From Sarcomyxa edulis (Eukaryota; Basidiomycota; Agaricomycetes; Agaricales; Mycenaceae), in contig QUOL01000003.1 of the NCBI GenBank assembly GCA_009761415.1, positions 2,480,001 to 2,544,000 on the forward strand: a stretch of DNA of 64,000 nucleotides, in the 5' to 3' direction. The position numbers and the translations under genes were made by a program. Below the pieces are notes generated by a model. That model had not been told where the DNA came from. It searched no databases and was given only the letters and a program-made list of their open reading frames with translations. This document shows positions 24,381-36,060 of the stretch, piece by piece (the stretch's first letter is position 1; each line of letters opens with the position of its first letter).

Positions 24381-27300
24381 TCATGAGACTCCTCCCGACC
24401 TCAACTTTGAGCTCACATTCGATTGTCCTTCATAGCCATCCCCAGGATGCATATGATCGAACGAACCAAAGAACGGCGTCGCAGGGCTTAGTGTAGCCGG
24501 AGTGTGCGAGGAGTAAGTGAGGGAAGGCGAAACGAGGGAAGGCGAAGTCCTTTCGACGTCGTAGACGGCGATATCTTGGTATGGACGGGAGTCGTAGCTA
24601 GAACTTGGGTTCTGAGTCTGAGTCTTGTCGCCGTTATGGCGCATGATGGAATTACTGATAACATTATCGGCGGAACTGCCGTTACAATGATTGGTATTGG
24701 TATGAATGATGCTGGGGATATTCTTGTGCTGGTTCATGCGAGACGTGGAGTTGGAATTCGGGATACTCATACTACTATGTTGGGGGTGACGCTGATGCTG
24801 ATTGGCTGAAGAAGTAGTGGAACGATGCGGAAGGGTCGTGGAGCGCGTATGCGCGTGCTGGTTGTGATTATAATTGTGGCCAGAACAAGATAAAGATGGA
24901 GAGGCCTGCTGCTGCTGTTGTTGCTGGGAATCGAAGTCGCGAGAAAGTCGCGCATTAACGTGCGCTGGGTGAATATTATGATTATGCTGAGTCGTTGTAG
25001 TCGTGGCGTTCCTGTTGCCATCGTTGAATTGTTGCTGTTGCGGTTGATAATTGTCATACTGAGACGTAGTGGGAGAGCTATGGAATTCTTCTTCGGATGG
25101 AAGAGCGTAAATCGGAGCCATGGGACTGTGCAAGGTTTGTGAATGAGAAGGAGGGGAAGAGACGTGATGCGATGGCGGGAACGAAAGGACCGATGCTTGC
25201 GTGTGGCGTCCGCGAACACCGACGTTGATGTTGGCATTCGGATCAACTGTCAACGAAGGCGCACGAAGAGAACCACGGTTCGACGCCGCGTTCCGATGGG
25301 ACCTTTGCTGTAGTTGACGTATGCTGGAGTGCCCTCGAAGAATGAGCTCTTCTGCAGGTGTAAAGCCGTTATGAGCCTGCGCCTGTTGAACCTGTCCCTG
25401 CATACCATGAATCGGGTTCGAGTACCGAACGTTAAGATTCATATCACCGAGGATACGAGGGTCAGATTGTTGGAAGGCATGATGATGAGCGACAGGATAC
25501 GCGCGTCGATCGACTTGAGGAGAAGCATTATAGCCAGTGAAAGGGATTCCACCATGTCGCAAAGAGTCGAACATAGACCTGTTGTCCACGATAGGAAGAG
25601 GAGTGTACGGCTGGTATGTAGGAGAAGGATGCATCTGACCTCCGAAGTCGACCGGCGAGATAGGAGCATTGGAAGAGAAATCTCCATATTGACCCCGTCG
25701 AGCGTCCAATACACTCGTATCGACCCTCAATGGAGCCTGAGTACGAAGCTCTGGACCATGGAGACTGAGCAGCGCCGCTTGGGCTATGGAAAGTCGAGCA
25801 GGAGAACTCTCACCCTCACGGACGGTCCGTTCAGTGCGCTATGACGGAAAAGACCATCAGCAATACATCTCAATAGATACGACACCGAAAGCTCAAGTGA
25901 AAACGTACCCTCAACTCTCGTTGTTCACTAGTATCAGCAAAGCGAACGGAGATTCTGCTGCCGGCGTCATTCCAGCCTCTCACCATCCTACCGTGCAAAC
26001 GCTCAATAATTTCCTCAGCGGCACTTCGGGTCTCCAATCTAGAGATTCGAAACGACACGGTCAGAAAAGGTCAGAACCTCCGAGACTGGCGCATACATAC
26101 CGGACAAAGGCAATAATCCGTGGCGGATGACTCAATTTAGTCTGGAACAGTCTGCTACTCTTGATCGTGTAGGGAGACACGAGCGCTCCTAGGGTCTGAA
26201 GTACAACATTTACGGGTGAGCTAAGTTCGTCAAGGAGAAAAAAGGAACGCACAGGTTCATCGATACTCAGTGGCAGTCTAAATGAGGCGAGATGATCAGT
26301 TAGTCATAGCATATAAGAAGTCAAAAAATGAGAACATACCCTTCGATGTACAAGTTGGTACTGGTCTCATCTTGCAACCTTTCCATCTTCGCTTTGAATG
26401 TCGCGTCTCCTTCCTCGCTTCCACTTTGGCTCCACCCACGCTGGTCCTCAGCTTGCGAGGATGTCGTGGATTGGGCCGAGAGAGAAGGCGAAGGAATGAT
26501 CGTTGCTGTACCAGGTATCTTGTGGACTTGCTGTGATTCCAACAAATGATCAAGTCAGGAAGGTATGATCGAGATGATCGAGCGAGACGGAAGCAAATTT
26601 ACCTTCGAGAAGGACGGATGCAGATTGCGATAGCGTCTCAAGGAGTCGATGCATTTCTCTGCCGAATCAACGCTCTCGAACCTAAGAACAAATTAGTTCA
26701 GAGAGGATGATCGAGAAAATTGAAGACGTATGAAATCACTTACAGAACAAACCCATACCCACTCTCCCTCTCCCCTACATGCCTAGTGAAGCTCCTGACG
26801 CTCCTCACCGCACCGAACGGGCGAGTCAACGCGAAGAGCTGGTCTTCAGGGAAATGCGGCGGAAGTCCGTTGATGTAGACATTCGGAGTCTTGCCTTCAG
26901 ATGAACCGCTCGAAGTAACAGGAGGCGCAACATGTATCTCATCATTGGAGATAATGGGATGTATAGGCAAGGAGAGAGGCTCAGAAGCTGCAAAAATGTT
27001 GATGTGAGAGGGAGGAGGGAGTACGATGCTGGGACGAGTTAAGTTCTCTATAGTGTATGTCGCATCTGGATCTTGAGTCGGGACTGGAGTGGGGGTTGGG
27101 TTTCGCGGAGGTGTTGGATTGTCATGTTCTGTCTGGTCTATGCGGGTTCCTTCGTCTGCTCCTTCTCCAGACAGCGAAGAGGGTGCAGTAGGAGTAGAAC
27201 TAGAAACAGCGACGGAAGGTAAACTGGGAGAATCATCAGCAACTGACGCGGGCATGTCGCTAGTAACAGTTGTAGAAGTACGTGACACAGAAATACGAAT

Positions 27301-27743
27301 AGGTGGTGAGGTGGAGGGCTGCATAGAGGATAGGCGGGGGGACTGGACATGAATATACTCAAGGACTGGCGAATCTGATACGACATCTAGCAGACAATCA
27401 GCTTGAGGGCTATAGAGACAGAAAATAGACGCATATATGTACCGGAATCGATGTTGGTGATATCAGAAACAGAGCCACTGCGCATGCGGCCACGACGCGC
27501 CCTCGTCAAATCCAAGTCTGCTATTTGCATACCTGCAGCTAGAAGTCCCATTGCCACGTCGTCAGTCTCAGCGGCGTCGTGTAACTCGCTAGAGGATGTG
27601 GAGAGTGGCGAAGTGATTGGACTCGGAGAGACAGGATGAGAAAAAGCAGAGTCTGAGGGTGGCGACGAGGGGGAAGAGGTCGGAACTGGTGTTCGAATGA
27701 GAGACGTAGAGCGAGTAGAGGGTGGGGATTGAGAACGAGACAT
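24381..27743 (-). CDS. RNA-binding protein with two RRM domains
   Basis: Probable mRNA-binding regulator. Eight exons (27743-27443, 27386-26744, 26681-26603, 26530-26340, 26277-26253, 26195-26101, 26038-25909, 25838-24381) keep phase throughout and give 973 residues. Residues 1-265 are Ser/Pro/Thr-rich. RRM1 (about 268-345) has RNP2 VYINGL and RNP1-like YGFVLFESV. A short linker rich in Ser/Gln leads to RRM2 (about 400-485), with RNP2 LYIEGLP and RNP1-like IIAFVRLETR. The C-terminal 490 residues are low-complexity with Gln, His, Asn and Ser runs, including a seven-Gln stretch. The tandem-RRM arrangement with disordered tails resembles fungal Msa1/MSSP-type regulators of differentiation, but the exact orthologue is not certain. 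One exon encodes only eight residues (LPLSIDEP), which is well supported by phase on both sides. Confidence 0.87.
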
Positions 27744-28896
27744 TTTGGCCTAAAATTGACACAAATCTGCCTGGAGCTAGGTGGAACGACGGGAGAAAAG
27801 CGGGGGTGGTAACGCAGCCGAAAAAGAGTGCGAAACTCGAGTATAAAATAGCAATAGGATAGAGTTGACGTTGATTAGAACGTTAACGTAGTAATGAACA
27901 AAGGCGGGGATGCGAATGAGAGAAATGGAGAGATGAAGATGGGGGGAGGAGGAGAAGAGAGGCAACCGGGGGGAACGATCACAAATCAACTTGGCTTTAT
28001 CGCGAAAAAACAACCACAACTCTCTGGCAAGTTCACTGCACGTCAACACTTCTGCTTCCGAATTCGAAGCAAATCCAAGGTAAATTGAAGGACAGAAAAT
28101 ACAATTTTGCACCCAATGATGTTTCGATACAGAGCTGCGACGAGAAGCTCGGTTTCCTTGCTCAGACGTCCCAGAGACTCGTGGCCACAGCTCCACCTCG
28201 ACATCGGCGCATCAGGAAGAACAAAGTCCTAGTTCGGGCTCGCGTGCTCGACATAAACAGTTATATTTTCATCCGGTGACCAGCACAGCGTCGAAGCAAG
28301 TACAAATTTGACAAGAAAATTCGGTTTTGCATGTTCTATGAGGGTTGTGGCCAGAATTCGGGGTGTCGACAAAAAACGGAAAAAACAGAGCTTATAGCCT
28401 TCCGAGAACACCGAGCATAGGGCCGATGGCCGGAACCGTGACTGTCCTTGCCTGTGACACTGCAATGTCACTTGATTTATCTTATCTGAGCTTGTATACG
28501 AGTTGTAAGGATACGCAGAACATGTATACTCCTCCGCGTTTCAGCTATTATACCTCTCGATCTATATACGCTTGGAAGAGATTGAAAGGTCAAGACAAAA
28601 TTCCTTAGCTCCTTTGACTTGGTCTCGTGACACGTCACACGTCGCGCTCACGTCGCGTCCACAAATTCGAAGGCGTTTGTTGGGCGTTTGTTGTTGCTCT
28701 GTCGATCAGGCTGCTTCGACTTCGATGCACAACTTTCTACAACATTCCGTAAGTGGCACAACAGCTTCTGCAGGCCATCTAAGTTGATGGTTTACCGCTA
28801 TGAATAAACGCAGGTACTCAACAAAGATAAGGTTTAACGCAATGATGATGGTGTATCTAGAGTTATTGAACACATACAGATCAAAGGACACTCCGA
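27744..28896. other. Intergenic, RRM promoter and P450 3' end
   Basis: About 1.15 kb. It should contain the RRM gene promoter and leader and the P450 3' untranslated region. Open frames are present but show no recognisable motif. Confidence 0.5.
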
Positions 28897-31136
28897 TCAA
28901 TCCACCCGCCTAACAATCAACGGCAACCTAGATCCTATCCCACCAGCAACCCTCGGACGAGGCAAGATAGACCTATGCACATCAATTTTGGTACCCTTCC
29001 CACCCGGAAATTCGAAAGTGTAGTTGCGTATGAGAACAGATAGTGCGGCCTGATCCTACACGTCAGTACTGTATGTGAGAAGCGAAAGTTTCCATTTACG
29101 CACCTTAAATTCAGCCAAAGCAAAATGCCTACCAAGACATAACCTAGGACCATCGACAAAGGTCAAAAGGTGACGATGTCCTTGGATGTCTTTGGCTGCG
29201 AGTGCACCGGTATCAGGGTTACGCGCGGGGTCGAGCCATCGCTCCGGAATGAACTCTTTAGCGTCTTTGCCCCACATAACCTCCGAACGATTGAGGCAAT
29301 TGATGGGAATAGTGACCATCGAGCCTTTCGCGATGCGAACAGAGGTCGTCACTTGTCCACCAGAAGTGGTTATAGGGCTGCTAAGAGGGAGGATATCGTC
29401 TTCAGCCGCCTGAGACCGTATTATCAGTCAAGTTAGCTAGTGCGAGAACAAGTAAGCATACGTGCCACTCTAGAGGTCTCAGGCAAGGCAGGATGCAAGC
29501 GCAGGATCTCGTGAACGACAGCGTCAAGGTAAGGCAGTGATCCCGAAAGTTGTTCGTATGTGGGGTCTGTGCCTGCGAATTGAGAAAGTTCCTCGCGTAA
29601 CTTGGTTTGGACTTCAGGGTGCTTCGAAAGTTCGACGAGGGCCCACTATAGAATCGATGGGTGAGATACAAGGAGAGAAAAAGGCAATACTTGTTTGTAG
29701 ACCTACAGTCAGGCTGACTGAGAGAATACACCGTCAGTTATGCATCAAATTCTAACGATAATGAAACCTGAACATACTGGATGTGGTTTCATATCCAGCT
29801 AGTATGAGGACATTCATCTGGTAGAGCACTGATTAGTTTTGACTGTAAGACAAAATATAATGAAGTCAAACCTGAGCCATGACTTCTTCCTGTGACATAT
29901 ACAGATCAGATGCCGCAGATTCCGCCTTGACTGTCAGACGGTCAGACGGTCAATAATCCAGATTGAACAGGATCGGCAGGATAAACATACGGAGAAGGCC
30001 GATTATGGACTTGTCTTCCGACTTTCCTCCTTCCCTTGATTTCCTCGTCTCCTCAAGCAACTGATCCGCGATTTTGCTAGTCGTAGCGTGTAACTTATTC
30101 ATCAGCAGATTTCTAGTAGTAGGTAACCTGGTGAGGCCAGGAATGACCTGGCCCAGTAAGAATACAACCGAGGATACCAAAGACGTCTTGGAGGTTCCGA
30201 ACGAATCAAAAGCTTCTGACACAGCAGACGTCCTGCCATCGAGGGTCCCAAAGTCGTGTGAGAAACCGGCAATGCCTATGCTGTCAAGCCTGATTCAAAG
30301 CATGAGCGCGGTGGGACAGAAATAATCCGAAGAGAATGACTTACGAGACGTGATTCATCCTATCCATATTTGAGTACGATCTTCTTGAATGGAGAGCTGA
30401 TGAACGGCACTTACCAATTTTGTACATCGATGACGACCCCGTCCGCAGGACTCGATTCAAGGAGAGAATCCCATGCATTCTTGAGCTATACAGAGTCGAT
30501 TGTAAAAGCAGACAACCATCAGAGAAAGAAAGTAAGTACCTTGTAGGACGAATCAAAGAACACAGACGTGAGTTTGCGGATGGCTGCATTACTGAAGGCA
30601 GGTGATAACGCTTTGCGTTGTCTAAATGAAAGGCGGCATAAAAGACAGAAAAAGCTAAAACGACTAAACGTGTCATACCTCTTGTGGCTGTCCCCTTCAG
30701 CCCACAGCAGACCACGACCTAACTACACAACGTCAGGAAAATATCGATGCTTTTGTTACGTTGAACTCACAAATTTAGCGATGAACGATCTAGAAAGTCT
30801 TGTGTGCACATATCCATACGTTTCCTTGGAGTAGAAATGGGCTATCGCCTTCGGATCGCAAACCACGACTCTCTTTGTGAGTAAAGCGGCAGGGACTTCA
30901 TAAACTGGCCCGTACATGCTCATCCAACTCTCATAGAGGGCTCCAGGATCCGGCGCTGTGGCGATAACTTTGCTTAGACCAAAGGTTACGCTGGTATTGG
31001 CAGGTCCGTTGAGCTTGGTGGTATGAATGGCTCTTCGGTGTCTAGCAAGGTATGTACGTCCAATAGTACCGACAAGAAACAGTCCAACGAGGAGGGTGAT
31101 GATGTTCGAGGTTTCTATAAAGCGTACGGGGGCCAT
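28897..31136 (-). CDS. Cytochrome P450 monooxygenase
   Basis: Membrane-anchored heme monooxygenase of the endoplasmic reticulum. Many short exons join in phase (first exons 31136-30771, 30722-30679, 30621-30540, 30485-30415) and give somewhat over 500 residues, the normal size. The N-terminal anchor is IITLLVGLFLVGTIG. Conserved elements appear in order: helix C WAEGDSHKRQRKALSPAF, helix I ILAGYETTSISLTWAL, helix K EILR with ETSRVA following, the PERW motif FIPERWLDP, and the heme-binding loop FVDGPRLCLG, which fits FxxGxRxCxG with the cysteine ligand intact. So the gene looks functional. The CYP family cannot be named from memory with confidence. It lies among AKR, MDR and MFS genes, which suits a role in oxidising a small hydrophobic metabolite, but the substrate is unknown. 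Start chosen at MAPVRF; an in-frame ATG 32 codons upstream would precede the anchor with polar residues. Confidence 0.92.
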
Positions 31137-31249
31137 TATGGATGGATGGAATAGGTTGAGTGTCGTTGAGAGCCTAATTCCATTGTTTTTAAGTAGGTGT
31201 TCCGACAGATCTTCACGGCATGAGAATGACAAAGAGCGGTAAGAATCCG

Positions 31250-31720
31250 TTCCAGAATAGTATCTGACTCTCCGGTTCTTTCATTTGCATAGCCCAGAGC
31301 TCTCAAAAGCGCCATTACAGGACCAAGTGAATACGACGTCGCAAGGTTGATAGCCAGAGAGAAGCAGAATTACCGGCTACGAAGCGTTGAGTATTCATAG
31401 CAAGTGGCAAGCGCCCACCCATCACGTCAAGCCGTGTACGCCGGACCAATGTCTTCCTATACAATGGCATACACATGAGGTCCACATAACAGCACAGAAC
31501 GTACAGAATGATTGTGAGATGCTTCAGATCAGGTAGAGTCGCCCAGGAGTTCTAGTCATGGTTAGACGTCCGACAGATGGCCACGCGATTATGGGAAGGA
31601 AATGGCCAATATCACCAAAGAGCAAGCCGGCGGCAGCTAGCACTGCCACCATCGTGATGGATAACCATCTCCAGGAAAATGATTCGAGTGTAGGGTACGG
31701 GGATTAACTCCTCAGGAGTT
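31250..31720 (-). pseudogene. Possible remnant of a membrane-protein gene
   Basis: On the minus strand, two short coding-like stretches follow each other: WLSITMVAVLAAAGLLFGD with IGHFLPIIAWPSVGRL, and after a break LTIILYVLCCYVDLMCMPLY followed by KTLVRRTRLDVMGGR and PLAMNTQRFVAG, which then meets a good donor (gtaattc). Both have hydrophobic segments. Neither has a start codon or a clear 3' end, so this looks like a fragment of a multi-span membrane protein gene. Family not recognised; it could be exons of a gene I failed to assemble. Confidence 0.3.
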
Positions 31721-31780
31721 ATTCACTGCTTATAAACGCGCCGCAGGCCGGATTTTTTTTTTCGGCCATGTTTATAACCG

Positions 31781-32247
31781 TTTTTAACACCTAGGGTAAA
31801 CAGGCACGTGACACACCTAGGAGAGCTATAGCAACGTCCATTCTTGTGCAAAAATTTTTCATTGTTCAGAATCCTAGCTATAAGTCTTATTGAGCTCGAT
31901 CCCCTCCCCTTTCGAAGAAAATGAGGCGAATTTGACAAAGATTTAAATATTTGACGCCTCTCGTATCGGCGGCACAGCCACACTTGTGGCGATTTTTCCC
32001 AGATTCTTCTCAGCTATTTTCCGACACGGGAAAGCATTCGACAGTAAGAAATACCAACGGAAAATTCGAACAAGACCCTTGCAATTGTCATTCATTTTAT
32101 CTTGATTCCACCTTCATCCATATACCCTCCGGCTTACTGTATCACGTGCAGTACGTCTAGGTGTTAATAACACCAAAATTTTGCCCGTCGAGTTAACGAC
32201 TGTTAATAACCCCGAAACGTGACGTGTTAATAACAGGTGTTAATAAC
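31781..32247. repeat. Segment with inverted TTAACACCTAG and direct TGTTAATAAC repeats
   Basis: TTAACACCTAG at 31784-31794 is answered by its inverse CTAGGTGTTAA at 32157-32167, and a CACGTGA/TCACGTG pair lies just inside each arm. Four perfect copies of TGTTAATAAC occur at 32162, 32201, 32225 and 32238. This may be an old miniature transposon or a regulatory array; I found no clear target-site duplication. Confidence 0.6.
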
Positions 32248-32822
32248 AGTTGACTTAAACCCGCCACCCTATTCGAGTGCACTGCACGGCTATACTCAGG
32301 CTAAGTAGAGGCTAAGTACCTGCTATCCGAAGTAACCTTTGGACCATCGATCTTCGATACTTACGCCCTTCTCCAGGATCTTGTCCTGGTCTCTACAACA
32401 CGGGTGCTTATGTCTCGTGTTTTCTGGGAATCATTCTAGATCAGCCTTGTCTCAACATTAATATTGTCTTGGAAGCTCTCGATGAGCCTCTACTCCCCAA
32501 TGGATATCATACCATGATGAACCCCCAGACCGCGCCCCCGTACTTGTACGGCTGCCGTAGGTAGGCCATATCATATCACGAGAACCCCTGCCGGCGATAT
32601 GAAGATACGGCATCTGGAGCCCCCTCCAGAAATAGAGCAGATACGCAACTATGGAGAGCTTGTTCTCACTCCACCCGGACTGGCGTCACCCCACCCGTCA
32701 TAACGCAATATCCATGACCCTTGGATTTGTATACTAGATATAGGCAAAGTCGCCGACTCTTGTCGCTTGGCTCTCATAGTCGAAAGTATCAAAAGGGCTG
32801 TCGTCAGACTTTAGATCATCCT

Positions 32823-34107
32823 ATGTCCAGTATGAATTATCCACCAACGACTGTTCATCAAACTAGATTCGACTTAGACGTCGAATTGAACCCATTTGAA
32901 CGATCGTTTCAATCGCCAGTGGGTCTGCGTGTTGCCCCCAACAGTCCTCATCCTGGAGGAAACAATGAAAGGCAGACTATAAGCCCTAAACAATCAGGCG
33001 CGTCAATCTTCTCTTCACTACTAGCGGATCAAACGTACCAATGGCCCCTATTATCTGCCACCTCTTTCACAAACTCGCTTAATGCAGGTCCATTGAACCC
33101 CGCCATGCTCTCTGCACCACAGGACAAATACGACCACATTTCCTTCGATCCGACATCCTTCTTCACAGGCTTCTCTCCTCGTTCGGGTATAACCCCACAC
33201 AGAGAGCTGACTACGACGAAGGATACGCTCCTCCTCCCGCTTAGTGGAGGTCCATTTGCGTTCCCTTCTCCAAATACTGCTTTGTTAGAGCTCATGCACG
33301 GCCGTATCGAGGAATCGGGTTCTTCACCTTCGGAGACCCCCACCCTCAATAACCTTTGTGCTCATCCCAGCGCGCTTGGCTCCACTTCCACTTCCAATGA
33401 TTCTCTTAGCTCAGATCTCGATCAGCCTCCTCGTCTGCGCAACTCTCACCCAGAGGATGTGGTGGAAGGTGATCACCCTCCATCAACTACGGCTTTGTCG
33501 AACACGACGATAGCAAATGGTCTATTCTTATTGACCCAAGCAAACGAGGAATTAAAGAAAATGGAACACGTTTCCAAGAAAAATGAGGCGCAGACGTCTA
33601 CAGACCAGACGAAAGGGACGAAGAGAAAAGTACACGATGCCGAGTTGCAGCCTGATCAGCCACGGCAGCGTCCAGGCATCAAGGCGAGGGTGATCTCCAG
33701 ATCGCTCAGCAGGAATGAAGGTAGTGAAGACGAAATTGAGAAGCAGGAGGCGCTCCAGAGTGAGAGCCGAGATGGAAGACAGTACGGAGGTCGTCGTAGA
33801 ACGAGAAGGAAACCGCTGACAGAGGAAGAGAAGCGGAAGGATTTCTTGGAAAGAAATCGGATAGGTGTGTCTCTTTTCGTCTCTCAATCTATCGCTCACA
33901 ACCTCGTTCCTTCTGGCTCGTCGGCCAGCCGCCTCGAAATGCCGACAGCGCAAGAAAGTCTGGCAGGCTGACCTCGAAGCGAAAATCGAGTACCTCATTG
34001 GAGAGAACGAACGGTTAATGCATGCACTCGTTGCATCGCGAGAAGAACTGTCTCGTCTAAGTGCAGTTCTTGGGAGTCGCGCGGTCGTTGGCGGTGCGAA
34101 CTTGTAG
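32823..34107 (+). CDS. ATF/CREB-type bZIP transcription factor
   Basis: Nuclear bZIP regulator of the fungal Atf1/Atf21 group, which acts in stress, nitrogen or developmental gene control and binds CRE-like sites. Two exons (32823-33864 and 33929-34107) give 406 residues. The N-terminus has the group's DVELNPFERSFQSP motif. The middle is Ser/Pro/Thr-rich. A basic region starts in exon 1 (RRRTRRKPLTEEEKRKDFLE) and crosses the intron as ERNRIAASKCRQRKK, matching NxxAAxxCR, followed by a leucine zipper (LEAKIEYLIGENERLMHAL, VASREELSRLSAVLG). The intron splits the basic region in phase 1 after RI. An in-frame ATG at 32721 would add 34 residues without similarity, so the start at 32823 is preferred. 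It lies between P450 and MDR genes; a pathway-specific role is possible but broad stress roles are more typical. Confidence 0.88.
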
Positions 34108-34262
34108 GGAAGAACTCTTCAGCACCTTCATAGACTATGGCAAGTATCTAGATAGGTTCTCGAACTTCAAACAATATCATTTCCTTTTGACTTGTGTCCA
34201 TACATACATACACATCAATTCTCACTCTTTCTGAACTACTCGTAGCCGAGCCTTCGAATTCA

Positions 34263-35533
34263 TCAAATTCCTGGAGTATCCGCGATCTTATACGTCAATT
34301 TTTCTGCGTGAACCTTGAAAGAAGATATCAGGAGACATTCCAGGTCCGAAAAAAAAAACACATACCTTGCCAGACCTCATATATTCAAATCCTTCAGCAA
34401 CGTCCGCGAGTCCACGAGGGTATAGCTTGACGGGTACGTGTTTTATTGGATATTTTGCGAGGACTTCAGAGATCATCACGGCGAATTTGACAGCATGCTC
34501 GTAATTTTCTGGAATCGCTGCGAGCTTGATGGGAAGTACCATGTCCTAGATGCTCGCATTAGTCGCCACCTCATTAGATTATGCACTCAAGGTTACTCAC
34601 CTTGCCGTGAACACTATACGCGATCTGGAACACGACCTTCACGTTCTCCCTCTTGCTTTGATACGGAAGTAGAGCCGCGATCGTCCCACCCTCTTTGCTC
34701 AAAGAATTTGTGACTTGTTCGGGCGTCGAGCCTTCACTGATACAGTCCATGGCAATCTGCAAATTGCCTCCAGTAGAGGCAAATATTTTCGCAGGAGTCT
34801 CCGGGTCGGCATAGTCATAAACCTCATCTGCGCCAAGAGACTTGACAAAGTCAATATTCTTGCTCGAAGCAGTCGAAATGACATGCAAGCCCGCTAATTT
34901 TGCGAACTGGACGGCGTATTGGCCAACCGCGGACGTTCCTGACCATATGAGAATAGTAGTGGGCACTGTGGTGGGGTTGAGAGGCGTAGGAATGTCCAAT
35001 ATTTGATAAAGGTCCTGGCAAGCCGTGTAGCATGCGACGCCTAGCTGCGCGGCTACCTCGAAAGTCATGGAATCCGGCAAATGGAAAACTAGAGTGGCGA
35101 TCTCCGTCACGTATTCGGAAAATGAACCATTGGGCCCGGCGCCTTGAAAGGAACCGTCAGGAGATGTTGGGAAGACAAGGTGGAAGGATGTAGCGTACCT
35201 CCATGCACAAACCCAGCAACGCGTTCTCCGATGGTTCTCAGTCCAGCAGGCACAGCTGAACCTATACTGACGACGGTTCCCGAAAAGTCGCAACCCACAA
35301 TATAACCTTTGTGTTTATGCATCGAAAGTGTTTTCCCTGGGGGATGCGAAACCATGAGTCCGATATCCACAAGATGAGGAAATGTAATTCGCACAATCTG
35401 TAGGATTTTGAGCAGCAGCAGCAACCTTGATCAAGACCTCATCAGGGCCAGGAACTGGTACATCGACTCCTTCCTTCAGTTCTAAGCCGCCATTTCCATC
35501 GCTGACGACAGCTTTCATAGTCTTGGGTATCAT
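34263..35533 (-). CDS. Zinc-type/enoyl reductase MDR protein, paralogue 2
   Basis: Second copy of the MDR reductase described for 22725-23996, with the same domain order and intron positions. Key pieces: MKAVVSDGNGGLELKEGVDVP, GCDFSGTVVSIGSAVPAG, then WSGTSAVGQYAVQFAKLAG and SLGADEVYDYADPETP, and the last exon VHAEKLTYKIADTPGI. It carries one extra residue (KEGVDVP versus KVVDVP). Splice phases are intact and there are no internal stops, so it appears functional. It is in tandem, same strand, with paralogue 3; the closest matches within the window are each other and paralogue 1. Its 3' end converges on the bZIP gene with only 155 bp between stop codons. Confidence 0.91.
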
Positions 35534-36060
35534 TTCGGGGATGTTGAGTAATTAATCTGTTATGTTCCACTTTCGTTAGTTGATGAGTTCTACATTGTAT
35601 CGCTGAACGCTCACTGAGTGAAAATGTATCGCTTTGCGAGGATCTGATGGTAGTTTGCGAAGAAAGTGGATGATACGGGATAGAAGGATACGAGGGTCAC
35701 ATCGGCCTCCCGCGTGGCCGTGGCTGACAGAGCAACGCATCTCATGGGAACTAACAGTTAGTAATCCAAGGAGCTCTGATATCGAGTGCGTGTGTTCAAG
35801 ACAACTGGATCGAGGGACTGATTCATCATCGAAAAAGTCTTAGCCGCACTATTTTGAGCATCAGTCTGACACGCATCATATTCGGCTTACAAATCATTAT
35901 CTTCATAAGACTCGGCGCTTGTTCAGGAACGCGTCAGTCACGTGGGAGTGAAGACCGTATCTTAGACGCGTGGCTTCAGGCGCTGGAAGTACAATGGGGA
36001 ACATCGTATGCAAGACTTGCGAGTTCAAACATCAATACGACGATCCGGTCAGTGTTGTCG
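35534..36060. other. Spacer between tandem MDR paralogues
   Basis: Interval of 527 bp carrying the promoter of paralogue 2 and the 3' end of paralogue 3. No other gene is supported. Confidence 0.5.

Larger units (their letters stand above)
31137..32822. other. Repeat-rich intergenic region
   Basis: About 1.7 kb upstream of both the P450 (-) and bZIP (+) genes. It holds a possible gene remnant (31250-31720), an AT-rich segment with inverted and direct TTAATAAC-type repeats (31781-32247), a 17-bp palindrome at 31705-31721 (taactcctcaggagtta), and the likely long leader of the bZIP mRNA. Confidence 0.6.

Noticed and set aside
31747..31768. Hairpin ggccg-T-run-cggcc resembling a bacterial terminator
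   Set aside because: The genome is eukaryotic; such terminators are not used by RNA polymerase II, and it sits in a repeat-rich spacer.
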